A model generated the notes under the pieces. It made no database searches and was not told where the DNA came from. It worked only from the letters and a program-made list of their open reading frames with translations. Made by a program: the position numbers and the translations under genes. From Paenibacillus sp. KS-LC4 (GTDB lineage: Bacteria; Bacillota; Bacilli; Paenibacillales; Paenibacillaceae), in the NCBI RefSeq assembly GCF_036894955.1, contig NZ_CP145905.1, positions 5,665,001-5,729,000 on the forward strand: a DNA stretch of 64,000 nt, read 5' to 3'. Positions 23,991 through 32,529 of the stretch are shown piece by piece (the stretch's first letter is position 1; each line of letters starts with the position of its first letter).

Positions 23991-26873
23991 CTAATTAGAC
24001 GCCGCAGCAACGGACACTTGCGTCTCGCGCCGCTGGATGGTCCGCTCCCGATCTCGCTCCATAATCGGCTTCAGGTATTTGCCCGTATAGGAGCTGTCTA
24101 CCTTCGCCACTTCCTCCGGCGTTCCAGTCGCAACGATTAAGCCGCCGCCGCTTCCGCCCTCCGGTCCCAAATCAATCAAATAATCGGCTGTCTTAATGAC
24201 ATCGAGATTATGCTCAATGACAAGTACCGATTCACCTGAATCAACAAGACGATGCAAAACCATCAACAGACGGTCAATATCATCGGCATGCAAGCCTGTC
24301 GTCGGCTCATCCAAAATGTACAACGTTTTCCCCGTACTCCGGCGATACAGCTCGGAAGCCAGCTTAACACGCTGTGCTTCGCCACCAGACAATGTCGTTG
24401 CAGGTTGTCCCAGGCACATATAACCTAAGCCTACATCAAGCAGCGTCTGCAATTTGCGCTGAATTTTTGGAATATTCTCGAAAAACTTGCAGCCGTCTTC
24501 AATTGTCATTTCAAGCACATCAGAAATGCTCTTGCCTTTATATTTTACTTCCAGCGTTTCACGATTGTATCGCTTGCCTTTGCAAATTTCGCAAGGGACA
24601 TACACATCAGGCAGGAAATGCATTTCAATCTTAATAATGCCATCTCCACGGCAAGCCTCGCAGCGGCCGCCCTTCACGTTAAAGCTGAATCTACCCTTCT
24701 TATAGCCCCGCACCTTGGACTCATTGGTAGAAGCGTAAAGATCACGCACATCGTCAAACATACCCGTATACGTAGCAGGATTCGAGCGTGGCGTTCTGCC
24801 AATTGGCGATTGGTCAATATCAATAACCTTCTCCAAATGCTCGATGCCGCGCATTTCTTTATATTGTCCAGGCCGTGTTCTCGCTCGGTTCAAATCACGC
24901 GCGAGCGTCTTATAGACGATTTCATTGACGAAGGTTGATTTGCCCGAGCCAGATACGCCAGTAACCGCCGTAAAAATGCCAAGCGGAATCTTTACATTGA
25001 CACCGCGCAAATTGTTTTCCTTCGCACCGCGAACTTCCAGCCATTTGTCTCCCGCTGCACGGCGCTCCAGCGGCACCTCAATAAACTTACGCCCGCTCAA
25101 ATATTGACCCGTCAATGAATTTTCATTTTGCATGATTTCCGCCGGTGTGCCTTCCGCGATAACGGTACCGCCATGAATGCCCGCACCAGGGCCAATATCT
25201 ATAATATAGTCAGCAGCCAGCATTGTATCCTCATCATGCTCTACAACAATTAGCGTATTGCCGATGTCCCGCATATGCACAAGCGTCTCAATCAACCGAT
25301 CATTGTCCCGCTGATGAAGTCCGATGCTCGGCTCATCCAAAATATAAAGAACGCCCATCAGACTCGAACCGATTTGTGTTGCCAATCGAATTCGCTGCGC
25401 CTCACCGCCGGACAGCGTTCCAGCCGCCCGATTCATCGCCAAATATTCCAGCCCGACATTGACTAGGAAGCCTAGACGGCTGTTGATTTCCTTCAAAATT
25501 AGATTGGCAATCGTTTGCTCCTTCTCCGTTAATACCAGTCCTTCGAAGAAGCGCTGCGAATCGCCAATAGAGAGCGAAGTAACGTGCGCGATGTTCTGGG
25601 AAGCGATCGTAACCGCAAGTGTTTCCTTTCGCAGCCGCTGTCCTTTACAGCCGCCACAAGGCTTGGCACTCATATAAGCTTCGATGTGCTCCCGCATGGA
25701 ATCAGACGCTGTCTCGCGGTAGCGCCGTTCCAAATTATTGACGATGCCTTCAAACGGTACATAGGCTTCTTTACGATGGCCAAAGTCATTTTCATATAGG
25801 AAGCGAACGCGTTCTCCACCAGTACCATATAGCAGCTTATTCATTTGCTCATCACTAAGCTCAGAAACCGGCACATCCTGTGGTATGCCGTAATGCTCAC
25901 AAACCGAGCTTAAAAACTGCGGATAATAATTGGACGTGCTTCCAGCCCAAGCGAGAAAAGCAGCTTCTTTAATAGATTTGCTCATATCGGGAACGAGCAA
26001 ATCTGGATCGACAATCATCTTCGCGCCTAGTCCGTCGCAATCCGGACAAGCACCGAACGGGCTATTGAACGAAAACATCCGAGGCGCGAGCTCCTCGACG
26101 CTAAAGCCGCATACTGGACAGGCCAGGTTTGAGCTGAACAACAGCTCTTCCTGCTCCATGACATCTACGAGCACCCGGCCATCGGCCAATTTGAGCGCCG
26201 TTTCTATCGAATCAGCCAAGCGGCTGTGCACGTCTGCCTTGACAACGATGCGGTCCACAACGACCTCAATGTTATGCTTCTTGTTTTTCTCCAGCTCGAT
26301 CTTCTCACTGAGCTCGCGTAGCTCACCATTGACGCGAACGCGGACAAAGCCCTGCTTCTGGATATCAGCAAACAGCTTCGTATGCTCACCCTTGCGACCG
26401 GATACGAGCGGCGCCAAAATTTGCAGCTTCGTCTTCTCCGGGTACTCCATAATGCGATCGACCATTTGCCCTACGGTCTGCGAAGTAATTTCAATCCCAT
26501 GCTCTGGGCAATGCGGCTTGCCGATTCGTGCGTATAACAAACGAAGGTAGTCGTAAATTTCCGTTACGGTACCTACAGTAGAGCGCGGATTGCGGCTCGT
26601 CGTCTTCTGATCAATGGATATCGCCGGAGACAAGCCTTCGATAGAATCTACATCTGGCTTCTCCATTTGGCCGAGAAACTGTCTTGCGTAGGCAGATAAA
26701 GACTCCACGTAACGGCGCTGTCCTTCGGCGTAAATCGTATCAAATGCAAGGGACGATTTTCCTGAGCCGCTCAAACCTGTCAATACAACAAACTTGTCGC
26801 GCGGAATGGTGACATCAATATTTTTCAAATTGTGTGCACGAGCGCCTTTTACTACAATTTTGTCGCTTCCCAA
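23991..26873 (-). CDS. uvrA: Excinuclease ABC subunit A
   Basis: The DNA damage-recognition ATPase of nucleotide excision repair; a dimer loads UvrB onto lesions. It has two ABC modules, each with a Walker A (GLSGSGKSS near the N-terminus, GVSGSGKST in the second half) and LSGGEAQRI/V signature. It also has zinc-binding CxxC pairs (CPVCGF...CPDCDG and CEACRGDG...CEICKGKR) and the insertion domain. The frame is open to an ATG at 26900, but that lacks a signal; a TTG at 26873 follows GAGGAGG by 8 bases and gives an N-terminus (GSDKIVVKGARAHNLKN) of the usual length. It lies just after uvrB in one operon. Confidence 0.96.
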   Translation of the reverse strand: MGSDKIVVKGARAHNLKNIDVTIPRDKFVVLTGLSGSGKSSLAFDTIYAEGQRRYVESLSAYARQFLGQMEKPDVDSIEGLSPAISIDQKTTSRNPRSTVGTVTEIYDYLRLLYARIGKPHCPEHGIEITSQTVGQMVDRIMEYPEKTKLQILAPLVSGRKGEHTKLFADIQKQGFVRVRVNGELRELSEKIELEKNKKHNIEVVVDRIVVKADVHSRLADSIETALKLADGRVLVDVMEQEELLFSSNLACPVCGFSVEELAPRMFSFNSPFGACPDCDGLGAKMIVDPDLLVPDMSKSIKEAAFLAWAGSTSNYYPQFLSSVCEHYGIPQDVPVSELSDEQMNKLLYGTGGERVRFLYENDFGHRKEAYVPFEGIVNNLERRYRETASDSMREHIEAYMSAKPCGGCKGQRLRKETLAVTIASQNIAHVTSLSIGDSQRFFEGLVLTEKEQTIANLILKEINSRLGFLVNVGLEYLAMNRAAGTLSGGEAQRIRLATQIGSSLMGVLYILDEPSIGLHQRDNDRLIETLVHMRDIGNTLIVVEHDEDTMLAADYIIDIGPGAGIHGGTVIAEGTPAEIMQNENSLTGQYLSGRKFIEVPLERRAAGDKWLEVRGAKENNLRGVNVKIPLGIFTAVTGVSGSGKSTFVNEIVYKTLARDLNRARTRPGQYKEMRGIEHLEKVIDIDQSPIGRTPRSNPATYTGMFDDVRDLYASTNESKVRGYKKGRFSFNVKGGRCEACRGDGIIKIEMHFLPDVYVPCEICKGKRYNRETLEVKYKGKSISDVLEMTIEDGCKFFENIPKIQRKLQTLLDVGLGYMCLGQPATTLSGGEAQRVKLASELYRRSTGKTLYILDEPTTGLHADDIDRLLMVLHRLVDSGESVLVIEHNLDVIKTADYLIDLGPEGGSGGGLIVATGTPEEVAKVDSSYTGKYLKPIMERDRERTIQRRETQVSVAAASN

Positions 26874-26915
26874 TCTTATTGCCTCCTCTTTCCTATCCAT
26901 TCTCTTCTTGCGCTT

Positions 26916-28922
26916 CTACATTCCCGCACGCAGCTCCAACAACGCATCCCGAAGCTCAGCCGCCCGCTCAAATTGCAGGTTTTTCGCCGCTTCCTTCATT
27001 TCGACTTCTAATCTATTAATCATCGACTGACGATCCTTCTTCGACATTTTGCCAGATCCGGCATCTGCCAAATAATCAGCCTTCTGCTCGGCAACCTTAG
27101 TCGCTTCAATAACCTCCATTACTTTCTTGCGAATCGTCTGCGGCGTAATGCCATGCTTCTCGTTAAAAGCTTCCTGAGTCGTCCGCCTACGTTCCGTTTC
27201 CTTAATCGCACGGCTCATTGAATCCGTCACCTTATCGCCGTACATGATGACCCGGCCATCGCTGTTACGCGCCGCACGTCCAATCGTTTGAATAAGCGAG
27301 CGGTCCGAGCGCAAAAAGCCTTCCTTATCCGCATCCAAAATCGCTACCAGCGATACTTCAGGCAAATCCAGCCCCTCCCGGAGCAGGTTAATGCCAACCA
27401 GCACGTTGAACACGCCAAGTCTTAAATCCCGCAATATTGCAATCCGCTCCAGCGTCTTAATATCCGAGTGCAAATATCGCACCTTCACACCAATTTCCTT
27501 AAAATAATCGGTTAAGTCCTCCGCCATCTTCTTCGTCAGCGTCGTGACTAATACCCGCTCATCCTTCGCAACCCGATCGCGGATTTCGCCTAGCAAATCA
27601 TCAATTTGTCCCTTCGTTGGCCGAAGCTCAATGATTGGATCAAGCAGGCCTGTTGGCCGAATAATCTGCTCTACCATCGTCGGACATTGCTCCAGCTCAA
27701 GAGGGCCCGGCGTAGCGGAAACATAAATCGTCTGCTTGGCCTTCGCTTCAAACTCCTCGAACTTAAGCGGCCGATTGTCCATCGCTGACGGCAGCCGGAA
27801 TCCATGGTTGACGAGCATTTCCTTCCTTGCCCGGTCGCCGTTGTACATCGCGCGAATTTGCGGCAGCGAGACATGCGACTCATCAATAACAATGAGCATG
27901 TCATCCGGAAAATAGTCGAACAACGTGTACGGTGTCGCTCCGCGCTCCCGGAATGTCAATGGCCCTGAATAGTTCTCAATGCCAGAGCAAAAACCCATCT
28001 CGCTCATCATCTCGATGTCATAGCGCGTACGCTGCTCAAGCCGCTGCGCTTCCAGCAGCTTGCCTGCTTCCTTAAGCTCGGCAAGCCGCTCCTCCAGCTC
28101 TCGCTCAATATTAACGAGCGCAAGCTTCATCGTTTCCTCATGGGTAACAAAGTGAGACGCCGGGAAAATAGCTACATGCTCACGCTCGCCCACGATTTCG
28201 CCGGTCAAAACATCAATTTCCGTAATCCGTTCTATCTCATCGCCGAACAATTCAATTCTAATCGCCCGCTCATTATTGGCAACGGGAAAAATCTCTATAA
28301 TATCGCCGCGGACACGGAACGTGCCACGAATAAAATTAATATCGTTGCGCTGATATTGAATATCGACGAGCTTATGCAAAATCGCATCGCGGGGCTTCTC
28401 CATCCCCACGCGCAGCGACAGCAGCATGCTGCCGTACTCCTTCGGCGAGCCTAAGCCGTAAATACAGGAGACGCTGGCCACGACGATGACGTCTCTTCGC
28501 TCGAATAGCGAGCTTGTCGAAGAGTGGCGCAGCTTATCAATCTCTTCATTAATGCTCGAATCCTTCTCAATATACGTATCGGTTGAAGGAATATAAGCTT
28601 CCGGTTGAAAATAGTCGTAATAGCTAACGAAATACTCCACGGCATTATCGGGGAAAAATGACTTGAATTCGCTGCACAGCTGCGCTGCGAGTGTCTTATT
28701 ATGCGCAATTACGAGCGTAGGCCGATTAACCTGCGCAATCATATTGGCAATCGTGTAGGTTTTCCCCGTTCCAGTCGCTCCCAGCAGCGTTTGAAACCTC
28801 TCTCCTGCTTCAACGCCTTCAACTAGCTGCCTAATCGCACGCGGCTGGTCGCCTTGCGGCGTATAATTGGATTTAAGCTCAAAATTGCGGGCTTGCGGTG
28901 CAAAATTACTCACTTCAGCCAT
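26916..28922 (-). CDS. uvrB: Excinuclease ABC subunit B
   Basis: The helicase-like damage verifier of excision repair that recruits UvrC. The 668 residues carry Walker A GATGTGKT, the DNA-clamping beta-hairpin (YYDYFQPEAYIPSTDTYIEKD), DESH box VIDESHVSLPQ, the helicase motif VLVGINLLREGLDLPEVSLV, QTIGRAARN, and a C-terminal UVR domain (MINRLEVEMKEAAKNLQFERAAELRDAL) for contact with UvrC. The ATG follows AGAAGGAG. It is the first gene of uvrBA, behind a sigma-A promoter with a LexA-like box. Confidence 0.97.
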   Translation of the reverse strand: MAEVSNFAPQARNFELKSNYTPQGDQPRAIRQLVEGVEAGERFQTLLGATGTGKTYTIANMIAQVNRPTLVIAHNKTLAAQLCSEFKSFFPDNAVEYFVSYYDYFQPEAYIPSTDTYIEKDSSINEEIDKLRHSSTSSLFERRDVIVVASVSCIYGLGSPKEYGSMLLSLRVGMEKPRDAILHKLVDIQYQRNDINFIRGTFRVRGDIIEIFPVANNERAIRIELFGDEIERITEIDVLTGEIVGEREHVAIFPASHFVTHEETMKLALVNIERELEERLAELKEAGKLLEAQRLEQRTRYDIEMMSEMGFCSGIENYSGPLTFRERGATPYTLFDYFPDDMLIVIDESHVSLPQIRAMYNGDRARKEMLVNHGFRLPSAMDNRPLKFEEFEAKAKQTIYVSATPGPLELEQCPTMVEQIIRPTGLLDPIIELRPTKGQIDDLLGEIRDRVAKDERVLVTTLTKKMAEDLTDYFKEIGVKVRYLHSDIKTLERIAILRDLRLGVFNVLVGINLLREGLDLPEVSLVAILDADKEGFLRSDRSLIQTIGRAARNSDGRVIMYGDKVTDSMSRAIKETERRRTTQEAFNEKHGITPQTIRKKVMEVIEATKVAEQKADYLADAGSGKMSKKDRQSMINRLEVEMKEAAKNLQFERAAELRDALLELRAGM

Positions 28923-29044
28923 CCACTCCTTCTTCCTTCCTCAGCTATCTATCAGTATAGTCTATATCGTGCAAAAGAAGCAGCAAGCCTCCATTTGTTC
29001 ATGCTGTTACAATTAATTGAATAAAGGCAAGTGTGCCCTTTATA

Positions 29045-29058
29045 AGAATATGTGTTCC
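29045..29058 (-). promoter_or_regulatory. LexA (SOS) box-like operator of uvrBA
   Basis: On the minus strand GGAACACATATTCT matches the Bacillus SOS consensus CGAAC-N4-GTTCG at 7 of 10 informative positions. It covers the predicted transcription start just after the -10 box. uvrBA is an SOS gene in B. subtilis. Confidence 0.55.
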
Positions 29059-29063
29059 CGTTC

Positions 29064-29092
29064 ATTATAGCTCTAAGCATTCTCCGTTGCAA
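29064..29092 (-). promoter_or_regulatory. Sigma-A promoter of uvrBA
   Basis: On the minus strand TTGCAA (29092-29087), 17-base spacer, perfect TATAAT (29069-29064). The leader to the uvrB ATG is about 135 bases with no convincing gene; a weak AAAGG/CCTTT hairpin lies in it. Confidence 0.75.
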
Positions 29093-29112
29093 CCAGCTAA
29101 ATTTCCCTACAT

Positions 29113-29158
29113 TAAAAAACCGCACTGGCAGCAGGAAAAGTCTGTCAGTGCGGTTTTG
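29113..29158. terminator. Terminator after the MinJ-like gene, usable in both directions
   Basis: AAAACCGCACTG pairs with CAGTGCGGTTTT around an 18-base loop, with T runs on both strands. It lies 85 bases past the PDZ-protein stop and just upstream of the uvrBA promoter. Confidence 0.85.
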
Positions 29159-29242
29159 ATTTCTATTGGAGAGGGAGCCACTCCAGCCAATATTGTCATT
29201 TCGGGCAGTGGCCATCATTTCGTAAAGCGCCTCTGCTTGCAG

Positions 29243-30580
29243 CTATACTGATGTTTTCTCGCTAGCAGCAGCGCCATTCACAGGGGCCGACGCTGCAGAT
29301 GAGCTCCGGCGATGCGCAGTTCGCTTATTCCTCAACAAATCAAGCAGCGAAGCTGGGCCTGATGCCGCATAGAAATTCGCATCCTCGTCCGGCGCCAAAA
29401 TAACCCCGAGCTGATGATGCTCATTTTCATAACGTGCACGCTGAACAAATTTCACTTCTCCCTCGAAGTTCAGCACTTCCAGCTTGCAGAAAGCCGAGTT
29501 GAGATGCAGCGCGGCATGCAGATCTGTTTTCGAATGCACGGGAACGCCATTAACCTTTGATATAATCTCGCCTGCCTGAAGCCCCAGCGCCTCAGCTGGC
29601 GTTTGCGGCAAAATACCTAACAAGCGCAAGCCGCGCTGGTCATGAACGAAGAGCGGGCTGCTGGCATTTTCCAAGCTGCGGCTGCGCCAGATAATCGCTT
29701 CATGGAGCAGCAGCGAGCAAAGCGCGGCAAGGGGCAGCAGCACGGGCAGCCACCAAGCCAGCAAGGCTGCGGCTGCGAGTGCGACACTGTAAAGCAGCAA
29801 GCCTTTCGCAGCGTGCTTGGCCTTCTCCTCAGGCAGCATCGAGCGTGTCAGTTCGCTAAAGCCGATAATCATTGGCAACGCAGCTATCGTCCAGCCCTGC
29901 GACCAGTCCGCGCCAAACAGCGATGTCCATGGCAAAACGGTTGTTGAAGCATCTGCACCCGTACCTCCGCCAATGGGAACGATCAGCAGCAGAGGGACTG
30001 GCCAGAAGCTTTGCAGCATGTAGCCGCCGACAATTTTCCCTCTCTTGCCCGAGAGGAACAGGGGCGTCGCCAGCTTGCCGCCCTGCTTTCGCACGAGCAG
30101 CGCCTCTGCCAAATGCAGCAGAGCTACCAGCAAGAACAGCCCTGTCATATCCATGGCTGCGAGCGAGGCTGCTGCTTTACCCGCTATGCCCTCGCCTGAA
30201 GCAAGCGGCGTAAACCCAACGATCCATTGCAGCAGGCCAAGCACGCCAGCCGCATAAGCAAAGCATAAATAGCGGATGCGAAACAGCATGAGCAGCGCGG
30301 ATACGCCCCATAGCCACATGACCGACTGCTGCGTAACGGAAACGCCGATAAAAGCCCCTATGAAAGATACTGCTATGCCTACCAGCAAGCCTGTGACGAT
30401 TGCCCGGCCGAGCAGCCGGGGCCATATATGCAGCTTAACGGCAAACAACTGCCGTTCAAGCTTAATCTGCTTCGTGTATTGGAGCAATATAAATAAAATA
30501 GCCACATAATAAAAAGGTTGTACCAGCAGTTGAAGCAACGCCAATTGAAATTGCTGCAACAAAGCAAGAGCCTGACTCAC
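29243..30580 (-). CDS. minJ: Multi-pass membrane protein with C-terminal PDZ domain (MinJ-like)
   Basis: A 445-residue protein with several TM helices in the first ~310 residues. A PDZ domain follows (LLGILPQTPAEALGLQAGEIISKVNGVPVHSKTDLHAAL), then a polar Ala/Ser tail. Topology and position next to ctpB, ftsEX and uvrBA match B. subtilis MinJ, the polar-scaffold protein that links DivIVA to MinD. Sequence-level identity cannot be judged by eye. The frame is open to 30694, but that part would cross the ctpB terminator. GTG 30580 follows AAGGAG by eight bases and starts the hydrophobic region correctly. Confidence 0.7.
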   Translation of the reverse strand: MSQALALLQQFQLALLQLLVQPFYYVAILFILLQYTKQIKLERQLFAVKLHIWPRLLGRAIVTGLLVGIAVSFIGAFIGVSVTQQSVMWLWGVSALLMLFRIRYLCFAYAAGVLGLLQWIVGFTPLASGEGIAGKAAASLAAMDMTGLFLLVALLHLAEALLVRKQGGKLATPLFLSGKRGKIVGGYMLQSFWPVPLLLIVPIGGGTGADASTTVLPWTSLFGADWSQGWTIAALPMIIGFSELTRSMLPEEKAKHAAKGLLLYSVALAAAALLAWWLPVLLPLAALCSLLLHEAIIWRSRSLENASSPLFVHDQRGLRLLGILPQTPAEALGLQAGEIISKVNGVPVHSKTDLHAALHLNSAFCKLEVLNFEGEVKFVQRARYENEHHQLGVILAPDEDANFYAASGPASLLDLLRNKRTAHRRSSSAASAPVNGAAASEKTSV

Positions 30581-30663
30581 CGCATACACTCCTTCACATT
30601 TACCAACTTGTTCCTCTGTCCGCCTAGCGGCTTTTTCCCGTCTCATGCCTGATGTCTGCTCAA

Positions 30664-30700
30664 AAGAAAAGGCTGACTCCGAAGACAGAGTCAACCTTGT
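30664..30700 (-). terminator. Terminator of ctpB
   Basis: AAGGTTGACTC pairs with GAGTCAGCCTT (one mismatch), followed on the minus strand by TTCTTTTG, 22 bases past the ctpB stop. Confidence 0.75.
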
Positions 30701-30721
30701 TATGGATTCGACAACGAGACG

Positions 30722-32257
30722 TTATTTCCTGCCTACACGTTCAATCGCTTCCCGAAGCTGCACATCGTTGTTCTTGTCTTTAATCCAAGCAACGACTGCT
30801 TTCTCCAATGCTACCGCTGTCGACGAGTCCAATTTCCCTGTCACCGCCAGACTCGATTGCCTCTGGAATTGCTTGACCGCCTGCACGGTTTCCTCATTGA
30901 AATAACCATCGTCACGCTTCGGCTCATAACCAAGCCCCTTAAGCATAATTTGCGCACTGCGAATTTGCTCATTGTTCATATCACGCTGCAGCGTTTCAGT
31001 TATGGTCAGCCGCGCAACGGTGTAAAGCGAAGGTGGAGCTACAGCAATCGTCGGCTCAACGCCCTTCTCATGAATCCAGCGGCCTTCCGGCGTCAGCCAC
31101 TTGGCAATCGTCATTTTCACCAGACTGCCATCGCCCAGCGCTTTATTATAACTGACCTGCACCGTTCCTTTGCCGAACGTCGTCTCGCCGACAAGCATCG
31201 CCCCAGCTTCCTCGCCAAGCGCTCCTGCCAATATTTCTGAGGCGCTGGCGCTGCCTTTGTTCATGACTACGGCGACCGGATAAGCTTTGCTGCTGCCTTT
31301 TGACAGCGTTTTTTCACGCTTGCCGTCGCGATCCTCCACCTGTACAATCACATCGCCCTTGGCAATAAACTGCTCGGCAATTTCCACAACGACCGGCAAT
31401 ACGCCGCCAGGGTTATTGCGGACATCAATTACGAGCCCCTTAAGGCCTTGTCGCTCCTTATCGCCTGCTCCTTCGCTTATCTGGGCTCCAGACTGCATCT
31501 GAGCCTGCCCTGCTGACTGCTGCTTCGCCTCCTGCTCCAGACGAGCAAGCTCTTCCTTGAAGCGCTCGGCTGTATTGAGCGAAAACTGTCTAATTTCAAT
31601 GACACCAATCCGGTCATCGGACAAATGGGCATATACCGTTTCCACATCAATATCATCCCGAATTAAAATCAGCTGGATCGATTCGCTTGTGCCTGAACGC
31701 TGGATTTGCAGCTTAGCCTTCGTCCCCTTCGGTCCGCGAATTTTGTCTACCGCCTCATTAAGTCCAAGGCCCTCCAGCTTCTCTCCATTAACCGAAATGA
31801 CGACATCCTTCGCCAGCAGCCCCGCCCGTTCGGCAGGGGAGCCTTTAATCGGAGAGACGACGACGAGCTTGCCGTTTTGCAGTGTCACTTCCGCACCAAT
31901 ACCTGTGAACGATCCTTCGATGGATTCGGAAAAATGCTGAGCCGACGTCTTCTCCATATAAACGGAGTAAGGGTCATCGAGCGATTCCAGCATGCCTTTG
32001 ACCGCACCATCTACAAGCTCTTCTCGATCCGTCTTCTTCACGTATTTGGTTTCAATCAAATCCAGCACCGCATTCATTTTGTCAATCTCGGCTTCATTCA
32101 GTTCATGTTGCCCGCTAGTTTCGGCAGTTGCCGGAGCGGAGCCTGACGCCTGATAGCTTCCCACGACAAGATCGCGGGCCACTACAAGCGTGACCAGAAC
32201 AGAAGCGAGCATCGTAATCATTACAAAAGCAATGACTGTACGGCCTCTAAACTGCAT
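30722..32257 (-). CDS. ctpB: S41 family C-terminal processing peptidase CtpB
   Basis: Membrane-anchored serine protease; in Bacillus CtpB processes signalling proteins such as SpoIVFA in sporulation. An N-terminal TM anchor (about 5-28) is followed by an S41 N-terminal helix bundle, a PDZ domain (GIGAEVTLQNGKLVVVSPIKGSPAERAGLLAKD), the protease core with GLVIDVRNNPGG, the catalytic Ser in NKGSASASE and Lys in GETTFGKGTVQ, and a C-terminal peptidoglycan-binding domain. A Gln/Gly/Ser-rich stretch of about 30 residues (around QSAGQAQMQSGAQISEG) interrupts the core just before GLVIDVR. ATG 32257 is chosen over an in-frame start ten codons earlier because AAGGTGG lies about 10 bases upstream of it. 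Confidence 0.92.
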   Translation of the reverse strand: MQFRGRTVIAFVMITMLASVLVTLVVARDLVVGSYQASGSAPATAETSGQHELNEAEIDKMNAVLDLIETKYVKKTDREELVDGAVKGMLESLDDPYSVYMEKTSAQHFSESIEGSFTGIGAEVTLQNGKLVVVSPIKGSPAERAGLLAKDVVISVNGEKLEGLGLNEAVDKIRGPKGTKAKLQIQRSGTSESIQLILIRDDIDVETVYAHLSDDRIGVIEIRQFSLNTAERFKEELARLEQEAKQQSAGQAQMQSGAQISEGAGDKERQGLKGLVIDVRNNPGGVLPVVVEIAEQFIAKGDVIVQVEDRDGKREKTLSKGSSKAYPVAVVMNKGSASASEILAGALGEEAGAMLVGETTFGKGTVQVSYNKALGDGSLVKMTIAKWLTPEGRWIHEKGVEPTIAVAPPSLYTVARLTITETLQRDMNNEQIRSAQIMLKGLGYEPKRDDGYFNEETVQAVKQFQRQSSLAVTGKLDSSTAVALEKAVVAWIKDKNNDVQLREAIERVGRK

Positions 32258-32405
32258 ATTCAGGACACCACCTTCTCGTTTGACCAAAGCATTAAATAGA
32301 ACCTACTTCAGTTCATGCCTTCCGCTTGGAAGACACGCCCTAGTATATGACAAGTTCTGTCCATTTATTTGCGTCTGCCCAGCGACCTGCCTATTCCATA
32401 TCTTT

Positions 32406-32487
32406 CAAGCGTAAACGGCGTTGCCATCCTTGGATGGCAACGCCCGTTTCGTACAGAAGCAGAAGAGTCGTATCATGGCTTTAATTT
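32406..32487 (+). repeat. Two-hairpin intergenic repeat, copy D (second hairpin degraded)
   Basis: TCAAGCGTAAACGGC leads into a near-perfect hairpin GTTGCCATCC-TT-GGATGGCAAC, then GCCCGTTTCG, matching copy B outside the hairpin. The second half keeps only AAGC...GCTTTAATTT traces. It lies in the 272-base gap between the M23 and ctpB genes. Confidence 0.65.
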
Positions 32488-32513
32488 CGAACAAGGCAGC
32501 CCGAAGGCTGCCT
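32487..32513 (-). terminator. Hairpin after the M23 peptidase gene
   Basis: AGGCAGCC-TTCG-GGCTGCCT, a perfect 8-base stem with a stable tetraloop, then TTGTTCG. It lies 17 bases past the M23 gene stop. The T run is weak. Confidence 0.55.
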
Positions 32514-32529
32514 CATGCTACTGCTCTTC

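Noticed and set aside
28952..29218. Minus-strand frame of 88 codons upstream of uvrB
   Set aside because: It covers the uvrBA promoter, the LexA-like box and the terminator of the MinJ-like gene, and reads as non-coding sequence.
30581..30694. Upstream extension of the MinJ-like protein
   Set aside because: It overlaps the ctpB terminator and is hydrophilic. A GTG with AAGGAG at 30580 fits better.
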